This document shows, piece after piece, positions 48,451 through 61,979 of a stretch of DNA of 64,000 nucleotides. Below the pieces are notes generated by a model. That model was not told where the DNA came from. It worked only from the letters and a program-made list of their open reading frames with translations, and ran no database searches. The DNA is from Lunularia cruciata (Eukaryota > Streptophyta > Marchantiopsida > Lunulariales > Lunulariaceae). The stretch spans positions 67,708,944 through 67,772,943 of the forward strand of contig OX419755.1 of assembly GCA_948567375.1 (NCBI GenBank). The letters run 5' to 3'. The position numbers and the translations under genes are program-made. The first letter of the stretch is position 1, and each line of letters begins with the position of its first letter.

Positions 48451-50346
48451 TTACTTGTCCGCACCGTTGCCGGCCAGGAGTTCCGCGCAGCCCGAATAAT
48501 AGTGTACTAATCCGCGAGACTGAGTAGCACCCTGGTCAAATGAAAAAGAATTTGTGACCTTTAAAAGTCAAACCATATGAAGCAACCAGAAGGTGTTAGA
48601 TCTATTTAGGATTGAACGTCGTTAGTTGCAAGAGAAATCATGCTATAACATGCACGGAAACTTTTCGATTGAGATTCCAATTCACCTTTATCTCATCTCG
48701 AAATTGGAGACCGGAATTGCTCGTCTCTTGTCTTTTGGGGTTTCCAGCCCACGCCTTCCGAGATTGTATGAGCTCTAGTATCCAGTCAAACACCTGCATG
48801 AGACCGACAGTTGTGATCAAATTTCGATCCCATCCATACCCTTGGAAAATTGGGGACCCGTCCCAGACAAAAGTTCGAGAGGAGAGCTAGTTAACAATCA
48901 CCTGAGCTAATCTATAGCGGGGTCGCTCCAATTGCGCACCACGCACTTTCAGTCCTGTGCCCTGACATTCTGGACAAAAAACTGTTCCATCGACAACGCT
49001 ACTTCCTCCATCCTCCTGAATGGAGCCTTTCTTCAATGTTTGTTCATATATCGCTCGTCTACTTTTACAGAGTTTCCTAGTGCGGTCTATTCTATGGTCC
49101 AATGCCCCTGAAAACGTTTTCACTTCGCAGATAGAAATCCAGTCTATTAAGCACGAACTGTGATAAACGTGAAACACCTGCACATCACAGAGCCTACGTG
49201 AGAAAAAAACAGGCTTCTTCCCGCAAGTAGCCTTCCCAACCAGAAGGTAAGGTCAAGTGCATAATTGATGAATAAATCTGAGTGTGTAATGCGAAGAAAT
49301 CTTCCGGTTTCGGTTTAAAGTGTAAACTTGCGTACCCCGCGCTTGTTCCTGCTGCCACACACCATTTGCTTAGTCTGCAGATTTAACAAGGCAGCCACAT
49401 CCTTTCCAGAAGTCATCCTCTGGTGGCATATGAAGCACAACCTTTCAAGCACCCTCGTTTTCTTCCTCTTCCACCCACGGCGGAGTCCTCTGCTTGTTGC
49501 ATCTTTACCAACTGTACAACTCTTTTGCTGTTCCGTATCTAATTGAGACAACTCTTTCGAGAAGTCGGTCAAGCTATCACTCGATGAATTAGACTTTGCA
49601 CCTGTCAAAGATAGTGCAGCTTTAGAACCGAGCTTTGCAGAGGAATTTGGTGAGTCGCTTATAGAATGATCAAGCATCATGACGTCCTCTGCTTCAGGAG
49701 GGAGACTCCTCGGGTGTTTCGAATCGAACCAGGGCTTCCAATTCCCACCCCGCCCGATCATATCACTATAAGGGAACATCACAACAGCGTAAACAATTCC
49801 CCCTGCCTGGCCACTCTGCCAACCCGCCTCGGGCAAGGGCTTCCCCTTCCCCTTCCCCTTCCAACAAAACCAAGAAGCCTCCACAAGAGGTGTGCCCCCC
49901 GGAAACCTCACACTGAAGAACAGTTCCCCGCTTCCAATCCATTGCAACGGAGTCTTGGAAGCTTCGGCGGTCCCAGCCGTATCCGCTAACACAATTTGAG
50001 ACTCCTGCGGTGCAACACTATGAGGTATTACCGCAAGACCTTCTCCGCTACTCTCCTGACCACCACCGCCGACTTCTTCCTTCTCACTTCCCCGCTTCAA
50101 TATTGCCCGCTCTCCCGTCACGCTCGTCTTGATCGCAGCATTATTCTGAGTACTCGAACCAACGGCAGAAAGCCTCGCGTGCAAATTACCCCGAAGGTGA
50201 TCTAAAAGCGCGCCATCACTGTAACACCTTGTTCCACACCTAGTGCAAACGAAAATTGTCCGTCTCCCATCGCGCTGAAGCTCCACACACCTGTGCCCCC
50301 GCAACCACACTTCTCGAAGCACGGCGCGTGCCGCTCCTTCCTTCAT
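48451..50346 (-). CDS. C2H2 zinc-finger / RING-like protein of unknown function
   Basis: Four exons in phase 0: 50,346-49,336, 49,177-48,902, 48,793-48,686 and 48,531-48,451, giving 491 residues. Residues 34-56 form a C2H2 finger (CTRC, then DHLRGNLH; CX2CX12HX5H). The middle is Ser-rich and low complexity. Residues 304-408 form a RING-like cluster: CFIC (304, 307), C330, FHVYHSSCLIDW (H340, H343, C346) and CPEC (405, 408), with a long insertion before the last pair. The C-terminus ends LVHYYSGCAELL. I recall plant proteins of this layout annotated only as zinc-finger or RING-like; no function is established to my knowledge. An E3 ligase role is possible but unproven. The start is the first in-frame Met and the frame begins right before a conserved-looking REVWLRGHRCVEL block. 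Confidence 0.75.
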
Positions 50347-50919
50347 GCCCTCTCTCCCTAACTTCTGTCAGCTCCTCCTTCCCGGTCTCTTCCTCTCCCC
50401 CCTTCCTAAATCACAATAATCGCCCTCTCCTCCTCAACACCAACAACAACAACCCGCTTCTTCCTCCATAGCTCTTCTCTTCTCTTTCCCGTCACTTCCT
50501 CGCCCCCCCTCCCACTCTCACTCCCAAAGTCGCACTAATTGCTCTGCCCTCCTGCTCCTGCTCCTCCTCGACAACAACGACCGCATCCCCCTTTCTCCAC
50601 AGCTCTGGAAGAAAGAAACGCCAGTCAAGCAGAAGCCGTGTCGATCATGACCGTGGTGACAGATGACGGAGGACAAGAGAGTATCGCAAAATATGAACGC
50701 TTCCCTCCTCGTTGTCTTTGGCGCCTTCCCTCCATTCCTTCCCCCGAGCACTGTTCGTTGTTTCATTCCTTCGTTCTTCGGACATTCAGCTGCAGATCGG
50801 GGATTGCCTCGGGATGACCTGAACTACAGCAATTAGGTCCGTACAGTAACATTGGGGCTCTCTCCCCTATGCCGATTACTGGCAATCACAACATGCTGCT
50901 TTGATACAGCAACGTTAGA
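50347..50919. other. Upstream region of the zinc-finger gene
   Basis: CT-rich, likely 5' UTR and promoter of the minus-strand gene (runs of ctcct and caacaacaa near 50,390-50,580). No TATA box is obvious and no other gene is recognised. Confidence 0.4.
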
Positions 50920-51655
50920 GAAAAAGGCAACTATATAGAACACATGAAGCAAGGAAGAACCGATCGAGCCGTACAAGGGAGAGACAAAACAGACGTGCTA
51001 GGTCCAATAGGATTTATTTGAGAAATCTGCTTTGTCATCGCACCTAAATATTTGAGTTATACAAGTTGTAACGGCTATAAACTATTGATCATCTAAAGAA
51101 TTTGAGTTATACAAGTTGTATAGTCTATCAACTATTGGACACCCAAAGAAGTATCGCCTAGAATCTCCAAAGATTATATTAGCACATGCTTTACAAAGAG
51201 CAAAGGACGAGTGTTATTTAAAATATACAACAAAATATAAAAATGAGAATAATACACTTGATATCTAATATAATAAATTTTCGTGTACTCATCGAACAGA
51301 TGTATTGAAGATAGTGCCCATCGCTTTACATAACTCCAAGGTTAGAGAAATTAGAAAATAAACTCTTTGCATACGCTTTACAAAGAGCAAAGGATGAGTG
51401 TTGTTTAAAATATACTACAAAATATGAAAATGAAAATGATACACTTGATATCTAATATAATAATTTTTTGTGCATTCCTCAGCAAATGTATTGAAAATAG
51501 TGCACATTGCTCTACATAACTCCAAGGTTAGAGAAATTAGAAAATAACCTCCTTGCATACCCATACACTTGGAGATTTTCAAGCTTGTTATTATTTTCAA
51601 GTTTGCCATCCATTCAGGAGGATGAGTAATCACTCTTTCCCTCAAAAAGGATGAG
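50920..51655 (-). mobile_element. RLE-type LINE scrap with internal tandem duplications
   Basis: It aligns with copy 1 from 5,994 to about 6,490 (GGCAAC...TATAGAAC end block, gtacaagggagag, endonuclease tail, 'ggatgagtaatcactc'). Two internal tandem duplications enlarge it: 50 bp (51,051/51,101) and 187 bp (51,188/51,375). It is strongly AT-shifted. Confidence 0.8.
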
Positions 51656-53078
51656 CAAAGGTTACACTCATTAGATTCATTTAGATTAATTGCATTAGCC
51701 TCTTCGGGCCAGTTTACGGCCTACTCTTGTGCCTAATGTGGTGTTTCAGTTCAACCGGAGCCCGAGGTTAAACCCGTTTTCAAGTTTACGAGAAGTTTAA
51801 GGGTGTCGCAGGAGTAGATTCAGCTATTTGAAGAACTCGTTATTCAACAAGTTCAGATTAAGAAATGATCTTCTTATCCTGCTGGTGTTGAATCGTCGTT
51901 GAATATTTCTTGTTCACTTGACGGAGTTTTTCTCTTTCATCTTCTATCACGTCCAACCAATTTTTCGTTCCTTTCTTTTTCGTTACCAGATTTCTCAAAA
52001 GAAAATCAGACTAGGGGGAATATATTACCCAACTAAGCTTATGCTTAACACGATGACCCAGATTCACCAATCTGTCATCTACAATGGGGGTTGTAAAATA
52101 ACAAAAGTTTCAGACGGCTGATGATAATTCCACGTGACCGTTGTACATTATCGTTTAAATCAATAATCACTCCAGTCGATAACGTCTGTAAATCAATGTT
52201 TGAACATAATATGTCCCTTACAGTGTTACTAAAATATGCCTATGTGTATATAAAGGGCTTAAAGCAACTTCTCCCCTGTGCTCTATTGCTCCGGAAGTTC
52301 TATTCTATTCATTACTCTTTCATATTTGCAATAACTGATATCGCTGAACTGCAACAAAGCAAAAATAATCCGTAGAAGAAACGAGAGAGGTTCTAAAATC
52401 GAGAAGGAGTTTTCTCATACCACTCTCCGACTTCCTTGTAACAACAAAAAGGTAACAAAATGACAGGGAATCGCATTTAGTGCATAAGAATCTTTAGAAG
52501 AATCTTCTACTCTTTTTGTTTCGTATTCTCTTGGGAGTCGCTGTCTTCTGCCAATCCCACCTTGTTGTCAGTCCCGGGGGAGATTCCACGAAGATTCGGA
52601 GAGGAGTATTGGGTATTTCATTCACTACTTGTCAGAACATGCTCAAAAGAAAGATTCTCACCGTGGCAATTTTGACGGTAGATTCGGCACAGTCGAGGCC
52701 GAAGATCCGGAACGGAGGAGTTTTCGGTAACCATTCGCTCATACTCTCACCTGTTTCGCTTCCTACGGTGCTTAGATTGAGCAGCCGCCAGATCCTGCCA
52801 TAATTAGTCACTACTTTGAGCGGGATTTCTCGTTTTTCACCACTTCACGAGGAGTTACCGGTCCTTTACGCGCTAGTTTCGGTAGTATGCTCGGGTTCTC
52901 ACCTGTTTCGCTTCCCAGACGGTGATTCAGTGGACGCCGGGAATTTGCCGGGGAAGGAAACGGCACATTACTCTACTTGCCGGAACCTTCCAAACACCGT
53001 CCTGTGGCACCCTTGGAGAGAGACGGCAACTCCTCTTGGGATTTCGTGTGGAGAGTTAAACTAGTGACTCGTAATAAA
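51656..53078. other. Intergenic with a possible promoter, no recognised gene
   Basis: A TATATAAAGG TATA-like box at 52,246-52,257 is followed by pyrimidine-rich sequence. Related segments containing 'tctcacctgtttcgcttcc' occur twice (near 52,747 and 52,897). It may be an LTR remnant; no protein motif was seen. Confidence 0.35.
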
Positions 53079-53350
53079 AAACAAGGGCTACCGTGTAGAA
53101 AAAATGAAGGTAGGAAGTCCCCACCAAACGCAAAAGGGAGAGAGTAACACAGTCAAATGGGGCTATGCTCCACTAGAGTCTATACGAGAAATTTGTCTTA
53201 TTACACCTAAGATATCGTAGGTAGTAAATAATGTGATATACAAATAACTTGAACATGCTATGAAATATTATTTAATGTGATTATTCTTCTATGGATTGTA
53301 TCGACCATGGTCCTATGTTGAACAATGAATATATATTATCTAAAATATAT
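53079..53350 (-). mobile_element. RLE-type LINE 3' scrap
   Basis: About 270 bp align with copy 1 5,994-6,290, including the hairpin (53,109-53,125) and the 'ggattgta..gacca' block; coding homology fades into AT-rich DNA. Confidence 0.75.
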
Positions 53351-54735
53351 TATAAAGTAATGAAATGATTGTGATTTGAGTTAAATCTATGCATAAAAAA
53401 TTATAATAGAAAAAAATCTCAAAGTTGTAAAGACTTGAGAAAGAACATGCTAAAGGGTTTGTATGGACTATAATGACAGAAGCCTTTTGAATAAAGTCAA
53501 ATCCAGAATTAATGAAAATATGTAAAATAACAATAAAATGAAAGCTGATTTGAAAAAAAAAAATTTTGCAAATGTGATTCATAAATAATAATAAACATTT
53601 AAAACTTATTAATTATATATTAATCATAATTAAAAAATTCATTACAATTATTTACAAGAAAAAATATTTTTTATATTATCAAAAATCAAATCAATTATAA
53701 TTATTAATCATATCTGAATCGAGATATGTGAACCAATGTGTATTGTAAAAATAAAAAATTAATGAATATAAAAAATAAAATTAATACAAAATATACAATC
53801 AAATAAAAATTCACAAGGTAAACACAAAACAAAGCTTATAAAGACATAATAAATCATTTATAAACGAAAATCGATGAGCACGACATAGTCTTTTCAGGAG
53901 TTTGGAACAAAATGTCAAGTAATGAAACAAGAAGTCGGGAAACGAGTAGGAACCATGATGTAAACCACATTAGGAGGAGTCCTGGTTGACGAAAGTTGGA
54001 GTGGAATGCAGTGTGAGAGAGGAGAGTAAGGTGTTATGGTTAATATTGATCGAAATAAGGAAGGAAAGGAAGAGTGGAAATAAGGAAAGCAGAGCGAAGC
54101 ATTAGAGGATTGGATAGGGTAGATCGTAGCATGTGCTATGAAAATATTAGTCCTAAAATATGGGAACATCGGAAGGAAACAGAAGGCTGGTATAGTAAGC
54201 TTCCTCGAGAACACGGGCGACTCATCAGTGCCAAACGTAATATCGAACGAGCGGAGCGAATGTCGTTAGCCCCCAAACGGAGAGCTCATGAGTGCCAAGG
54301 CAAACCCTATTGCTTCCCAAAGTGCCGTAACCATGGTGAGAGAGAGCCTAGAAACGAAAGCTATTGAAACTAAATTAGGCTTGCAATGTCGGGGTAAGGC
54401 TTAACCGAGACAGGAAAAGCAAAAATGTAAAGGAAAAATGTAACACAATGAGCAAAAGAAAATATAAGAAAGTGAATGAAACCTTATGAGAACCTGAAAA
54501 CAAACCAAAATGAGTAAGGAGGCAATCATAACTCAGACCAAACAACATAATTATGTGATTATAGAGCAAAAGCGAAGGGAAATTAGAACAAGTCAATAGA
54601 AGCATAAGGGAGCGTATATCGTGTGTTGTGATTTTGAGCTCATAAGGTGAACACATGACCAATCTGATGTGAGTTGAACTTAGAAAGTGAAATTGAGGGT
54701 GGAGTTGGTGAATTAGAGATTGGACAAAATCTATT
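53351..54735. other. AT-rich DNA, no recognised gene
   Basis: 53.35-53.87 kb is nearly pure A/T. 53.9-54.7 kb has short ORFs without known motifs. Confidence 0.5.
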
Positions 54736-54739
54736 TTTC

Positions 54740-55570
54740 CAATTTGGTTTGAGTAAAGAGTTAGTGGAAGATTTGGCAGTCAGCCATTTTTAGGGATTTA
54801 TGTTAGATTTTACGTCAGATTTATATTAAATTTTGTGAAGGGTTTACGTCGGTTTTGGCAAGAAGAACTTTGATCCCATTCTTGATGATCCTCGTAGCTC
54901 AAGAAGTAGATAGGTACTCCGATAATATCAAATGCCAAATGGTGGCAGTGTCAATCCGGTGTTGATTATGAGGAGGATTTTTATTTAGCCTTGTTGTGAT
55001 TGGACCTCCTCCATTCTCAACTTCTTATTTGTGCACTGTGTTTGTGTGAGGTGCCTTCAATTTAAAGTGTTGGTGCTCAAGTGTGCTCTCGGTAGTGAGG
55101 CTGGAGTGATGACATGTAGACCATGAGAGTGAGTGTTGTGATGGTAGGTTACAGGTTGTTCTTTCCCTTGGTGTAGTTGTTGTAGTTAGAGCTACATTAG
55201 TTTGTGACATTTAGTTGGTGTTGTTGGCACTTGGTGGAGTACTAGTGGAGGTTACAATTGCATGTTGAAGTTCTTGGTTACTTTGCCACAATGGAGTTCT
55301 CTAGAGATTCCAGAGGAGATAACATTGTAGTAGATAGTGGGTTTACTCGAAGTGGCGCTTGGTATCATTCTGTATCTCATGTCCTAGTGAGGGAGGAGAT
55401 TGACTTTGAGTTAGAGTTTGAAACAAGAGTTGATTCAATTGAGAGTGCACTTGTTGTGTCTGCACCATTGTTGTGGGACATAAATGAGATTTATGGCCTC
55501 CAAAGGTCCCCGGCGTTACTCTGGTACAATGGGTACCATTGAGTTGGATGACTTCATCCAAGAGAATTTA
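54740..55570 (+). mobile_element. Third gypsy copy: leader and gag N-terminus
   Basis: It aligns with the leader and gag start of the copies at 43.4-44.2 kb and 59.5-60.6 kb ('aatggtggcagtgtc', 'tgattggacc', then REEIDFELEFETRVDSIESA). An open piece of 94 codons runs 55,258-55,542. Homology stops at about 55,570, where a different gypsy element begins. Confidence 0.75.
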
Positions 55571-58500
55571 AGATTTTAAGACGTTATGATTTTGGAAACC
55601 AAATTAATAAATAGTAGAACAATGGAAAAATCTCATTTCTTTTTGCTTATGGTAATTTCTCCATCTAGATCCATAACTTACAATAATTGAGATGTTGTTA
55701 ATAATTTATTTTGATTTTTCAATCATAGAAAAATAAATTCAAAAAAGGGAAATGAAAACTATTAAATTTTTCAGCTTGGGTATCTAATTTTACAATCATG
55801 ATGCATGATATTCAAGAACCAAAGCTACTAATGATAGCTATATTGTTTGAATTTACACATGATTTGACAATGCAAAGATTCTATCTTCTGATTTTTGGTG
55901 CCTTTTCCTTTGGTCTATATATCACAACATGTAGTTGCATTGGAATTTTTTTTTGAGTTTTGCATCAAATCATAGAATATTGGACACCAAAATTTGGAGT
56001 TCTCATGCATTGAAAAATATTTATCTTTTCTCTTAGCTATCTCATTTTGCCATTTTTGGTTTTTGAAACTTAACATTTAAGAGTCAAATCTTAGCTTCAT
56101 GCATTTTATTTTAGCTTTTCTTAATTTAATTATTTTAGCCTTTATCACTTATTTTTTTGGTTTATCTATAGATTATATATTTATTTCTTGGGTCTATTAT
56201 CAAAGAGTGATAGTCTTTGAGGTCAATGGTAGTCCTAAACATTTGTTCTAATCATTATTCACAACCAAGATCATTGATCATTTTACAAGCATGTTTGCAT
56301 GTGTGTATTTTATCAATAAAACCCTCACATGGTATGATGCTTGGGAATGATCAATGTTGGCGGAAGGACAAAAGGTCACTTGGATGATGATTCAAGAAGG
56401 TCTGTTGAAGAATTTTCAATCCATGGCTTTTGTGCAAATGGCTCAAACCCGACTATGCAGGTTGAAGTAAAAGAACAACATACAACAATACATGGAGGCA
56501 TTCGTTGATCTATAGGTAGCAATAACCAATTTGAGTACAACAATAGCTCTTGATAATTTCAAATGGGGTTAAAAGAGAAAAATTGTTAAGAGGCAATGGT
56601 AAAAAATCTTTGAATAAAATTTTTTTGCGTGTGCTATTTTTTAAGCTATTGCGTGTGCTCAAAGAATAGCAAGAGGGCTTGGAAGAGGTGAAGAGGTAGT
56701 CCCAACACAACATTATTGGGCTAAAACAATGCACTTTGGTTGACTAGTTCCTAAGGAATAAGGCAACATTTGTTTTCAAGACCAAGGAGCACAATAGTTC
56801 CAAGGAGAATGGAGACGGGTCAAAGAAAGGAGAGATGGAGTACCGCAAGGAGAAGGGGCTCAAGTAGAACAACAACATTAATAAAATTGCGGTAGATTTG
56901 GGCACTTAATATCAATTTTTGTGCTTGCCTTCCTAGGGAACCTTGGCCTCCATATAGGCAACCTTTGAATAACTGTGAGAGATGAATAAAAGAAGAGGAT
57001 GTTTAAATTACAATGGAAAATGAAGATTTCCAATAAGAGTACCTCATGGTCTTATTGGCTCAATGGAGAGGAGTAAAAGCAAGCAAAGGAAGAGGATGAG
57101 TGCACAAAGGTTGAGGAAGACAACACACAATTGTTTGTTGTAAATGGAGTCTTAGAAGGCAATCATGTGAAAGTATTGATAGATCTTAGAGCAATAGAGA
57201 ATTTCTTGTCTCGCTTTATTGCAATAAGGTTGGAGATGGAACTAGAGAAGTTTGAGAATGAAGAAGTAGAGTTACCTAATGGTCAAACAAAAAGGCTTGA
57301 GTTTTTACCTAAAAATGTAGCACTCTTTGTAGGAGAGTGTCAAGAAGATATTGAGTGGTGAGTGATATGGTTAGCTCGTTATGATATGACCTTAGGCATG
57401 CCATGTATGGTAGATTACAATCCCATGGTAGATTGGAGAAGGAAAATAATGAGAACTTGCTAGTGGAAGATAATTGGAGATAGAGAAAGTATAATATTCC
57501 AAAGATAGGAACCCCCAAGAGAAACACAAGAGAAGAACATAAGGTTTCAAATCTCAATATGCCAATGCTCCCAAAGGAGCACCTTGTCTTTATTATATAT
57601 CAAGGAAGATCTCCTCACAAGGAGCTCCACCTTTGGATCAAATACATAGATTGGTGATATGTTGGTCCTTGTCCTATCTAGATGGTCAAACAAGTTGACC
57701 AAAGACAATCTTTAGGGAATCTTACTATAGAAAACTCTAAACAACATGGATGAGGTACCATTGGAAAGCTCTCAAAAAAAAGAAACATGGGAAGATAAGG
57801 CAATGAATTTGTTCCTAGTGTGGAGGCAGAATGTATTTTCAAGGCCTAATTCATCCATTTAGGCCTCCAAAATTGGCTTTGAAGTTTTTTGCCTCTACCT
57901 TATTAATAGAAGTACTTTTTGGTGACACTTCTATTTGATCTACTTAGGCAATCATATATAACATCCTTTTAGATATTACCAAGCCAATTTTCAATTTTAG
58001 ATAATATGGCTAACTAATGGTATTACAAGAATATCCCAAAGGCAAGAATTGCGTCTATATGTAATAGGGACAATAACTATGGGTAAGACATGTTGATGTT
58101 TCATGGGTCTAATAAGAGAATTCCATAGTGCATAATTTGAAAATTCTTGAGAGTTTGAAAGATGTGGTCAATGAGTTTCAAGATATCTTTCTTGATGATT
58201 TAATATTACCACCAAAAAAGATTACTCAAGATTACCACCAAAAAAGAGATGGATGATAAAATCAAGATACTTCATGGGAAGATATCTCCTTGTAAGGCTC
58301 CATGTAGACTATCATCTCATAAGTTGGAGGAGTGCAAGGCTCAAATTGAGGATATGTTGTAGAAACGGTTTATCTAATCCATTGTATCACCATATGGGCT
58401 CTTGTCTTGTTTGTGGTGAAGAAGGACAATACAATGCAAATGTACATTGACTATCAAGCAAAAAAAAAAGAGAAGAATAAATACCCATTACCTTGCATGT

Positions 58501-58659
58501 ATAACCTCTTTGATCAACTTAATGGAGCAAAATAATTCACCAAACTTGATTTGTGGAGCGATTATAACCAAACCAAGATTGCGGAGGAAGACATATACAT
58601 TACTACCTTTCAAACAAGGTATGGTCACTTTGAGTAGCTAGTGATGATGTTTGACCTCA
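55571..58659 (+). mobile_element. Different Ty3/gypsy element: gag, protease, RT start
   Basis: Gag near 56,330-56,560 (VTWMMIQEGLLKNFQSM and QYMEAFVDL match the retrotransposon gag domain). Protease at 57,131-57,450 (VLIDLRAIENFLS with Gly replaced by Ala/Arg context, then LGMPCMVDYNPMVDW). Reverse transcriptase at about 58,250-58,659 in broken frames (CIDYR-like [30 protein letters not shown]). It ends abruptly inside the last RT motif. Confidence 0.75.
57131..57361 (+). pseudogene. Aspartic protease of the second gypsy element
   Basis: 76 open codons hold NGVLEGNHVKVLIDLRAIEN, a pepsin-like retroelement protease start in which the usual D-S/T-G-A has become DLRA, so it is probably inactive. 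PNGQTKRLEFLPKNVALF follows, as in gypsy proteases. Confidence 0.7.
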
Positions 58660-59102
58660 TGTAATAACATTTTTCGTGCCAAAGCTAGTTTTTTTGGATG
58701 ATGGAGTGGTAGTGTTGACAATCATAGTTATTTTGGTAGTTGCTCATGGACAACTTGATGGCAACCGGATTTCATATTAGGACTATTGATTACATGGTAG
58801 AACACACCATCACTTGCATTGTTTGTATCATCAAATGTGCCATTAGCAACAATATTAGGGCTAGAGATCTAAGTCAAGCAAAGGGTTATACTTTTGAAAT
58901 GTAGCTCTAGAGAGCTTACTTCTCCAACATTGAGCTTTTGAGTTCTTGGCTATGGTGGACAAAGACCGGCGAGCGTCACATGGAGTCTCTTAGCTAGAGT
59001 GGATGTGGCTTGGTTGAAACCAATAAATGGTTGTTGATAGATTGTTGAGTGAAAGATCAAGTATAAATCTGATTTGAGTGGAAGAATACATTGATTATAT
59101 CA
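58660..59102 (+). repeat. 5' LTR of the plus gypsy copy
   Basis: 443 bp homologous to the LTR 40,208-40,641, ending TTGATTATATCA. Its left edge abuts the broken RT motif of another element. Confidence 0.75.
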
Positions 59103-60309
59103 AAGAAGTGAGAGTAAAGTGGAAATTGAGTGTAAGAACTAAGGGCATTGGTGATATCTCCAAGCTTGGTTGATCGTTGGTACATTTGATTGTGGTCACA
59201 AATTTCCTTGAGAGTGATTGTATGCAGAAGCTCTACTTGAATTGGTGTAAATTTGGATGTGGAGCAAATTGTGTGCGGAAGTGCTTGCCAAATTTTTGAG
59301 AATTGAGTAAATTTGAGACAATGCGTGTTTGATTTGAACCCAAGGAGGTGAAATCAAGGTCAATTTAGTCCAAATTGAACCCAAAGTGCAAAATTGGAGG
59401 TACATTTGAAAATGCATCCCCTTGAATTAGGAATTGGGAGACACACATCCTCTCAATTTGGCCCAAGATGATAATTAATAAAGGATTTGGCAGTCAACCA
59501 ATAATAGAAGAGGTACGTCAAAGAAAGTACTCATTTGGCTAAATTTTGGCATTTAGAGGCTTTGAAATATAGGGTTAGAGAGGCTATGAAGGACTCATTT
59601 GGCTAACTTTTGGCATTTAGAGGCTTTGAGACATTGGGTTAGAGAGGCTATGACAAGCATGAGGCTAGCCAGTTTAGATGAGTTTTTGGTCATTATTTGT
59701 CAAAATTTGCCCACCTTTCTAGATTGTGCATAATAAGGTTTGAACCTTAGATCTCTATTTCCTAGACTCAAGCCCTTGCCAAATGGTAAAACTTCATTTG
59801 TTCTCTTAATGATTGGTCGATTGGCACATATACACTTGCAGCTTTGGCTAAGAGAGGTAGTTTGATCCCATCTTTGGTGATCTTGGTAGCTTAGGTATAG
59901 GTAAACATTCTTATTATGTCAAATGAAAAATGGTGGTAAAGTTAGTCCAATATTGATTTATTTAGACATCTTATGATTGGACCCTCTTTATTCTCTACTT
60001 CTTGTTTTATGTACCATGTTTGTGTGTGGTGCACTAATTTTAGAGTGTTGGTGCTCTTGTGTGCTCTCAATAGTGAGGTCAGAGTGATAACCAATCAAAC
60101 TACCTACGTTTCTCTTTGGTGAGATAAGAAGTGATGACCTATAGACAGTGAGAGTGTATTTTATGTTAGCAAGTTATAGGTCATCCTTTCCCCTAGATAG
60201 TTGTTGTAGTTAGAGCTACATTAATGAGTGGTGTTCAATTGGTGGTGGCACTTGGAGGTCATCCTTGGTAGGGTACTTGTGGTGGTTATGTTTAGGGTTC
60301 AAGTTACAC

Positions 60310-61960
60310 TATCATGACAAAGTTCTTTGGGGATTCTAGAAGAGATATTGCTATAGTATGCTGTGGGTTTACACAAAGTGGTGCTTGGTATTAGCGTGTA
60401 TCTCAAGTCCTAGTAAGAGAATAGATTGACTCTTATTTGGAATTTGATATAAGAGCAAAGTCAATTGATAGTGCCTTTGGGATATCTACACCATTGCTAT
60501 AGGACATGGACAAGATTTATGGTGCCTCCAAAGGTCCTAGCTGCTAATTTGGTATAGTGGGTACCATTGAGTTGGATAACTTAATCTAGGAGTTTGATAG
60601 TTGGTGTGATATGTAGTAGATGGGGAACCCAACTTTGTTCACACCCTTCATGGTATGGAAAAGGTTCTAGCACTAAGGGGGTCCACCAATGGAGAACTAT
60701 TATGAGTTTAGGAGAGCTCACTTGGAGGAGATTGAGTTATAGAAACGATAGTAATCTCTAAACTACATCTACATCACTTCATGCTTGGTTGCTAGGGGTA
60801 GATTGGCAATATCCACAAGTTCTAGCTTTATTAGCATTGGTGTATTTAGTGGGAGTGCACTAGTTGGAGATGTGCTAGTACAAGTGGAGGTACCACTATA
60901 AGAGTTGGTGCAATATTGGAGTGTAACTCTATGATGGAGTTCTTCTAATGTTTGATGCAAAACTACTAGGGAGTTGGATTGACAAGCTGAGGAGCTTGCA
61001 ATAATTCTAGTGGAAGGCTAGAGAGAGCATACATGAAGCATACACTTGTATGAGATGGTTGATCAGTTTCACTCAAGGAGTTATTGAGGCCCAATTAGTC
61101 CAAATTTTTGTATAAGATCTTGGATAGGGAGTTGTGATGTAGAGTTCATGATGCTATGTTGTTATAGGCTACCTCACCTACTTTGGTAGTGGTCTTTAGT
61201 TTGGCTAAGCACATTAAACTCAATATGGTGAAGGAGAAAGTAGTGACATCTAGACTTGGTATAGAGACTTCATCCAAAGTTGTAACTTCTTCTAGAGTGC
61301 AATAGAGTGCGCCACACCATGTTGGCTTCTAAGGATAAAGTGGGCAGCCCATCTTATGGAGTGAGTGAAGAGCCTAGTGCAACTAGACCATTACCTTCAT
61401 TTTTGGGTCAACAATAGCCATTCAATGGTGGTGTTGCTTGTTGGACTTGTGGTGTATCTCACCATAAGAGAAAATGCACTTAGGGCAATACCATAAGACC
61501 TCTAGTGCATCATAACCCAAGATAAGACAATGTGACCATTGCCAAAGATTTGGTCACACTACTGATTGATGCTTTGAACTTCACCCAAAGTTAAGGAGCA
61601 ATAGGGTTGCTATGGTAGGTGGTAGAGGACCCACACTTGGTAGGGGCCTAGTACCTATCCTTGCTTTTGATATAGCCATGATTACTCAGATTGAGCAATT
61701 GGAGCAAAGATTGACTAGCATGGCTATAGCTTAGAGGAGGTCAGATTTGGGTGTTGAGGCTTCCATCTCTTATGTTGGTGATAGAGAAGTATTGGACTTT
61801 ATGTGTAAAGAAATATAGATAGATGCATTTGCTATAGTGAATAAGAGTGCAATACATACTCAAGAGCCTAAAGAAGCATCAATGGAGTTGGACCTACAAA
61901 GAAGAGAGGAAGGTAGACAAGTAAGAATCCCTTAATCTTTCACACTCTTTGAGGCACTAC
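60310..61960 (+). pseudogene. Decayed gypsy gag (plus copy)
   Basis: Readable pieces match the minus copy: GFTQSGAWY, IVGTIELD, NPTLFTPFMVWK, YYEFRRAHLEEIEL, ACWTCGVSHHKRKC and ITQIEQLEQRLTSMAIA. Many stops are present; the second zinc knuckle is barely recognisable. Confidence 0.7.
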
Positions 61961-61979
61961 AATTGATATCCATTGCTCC

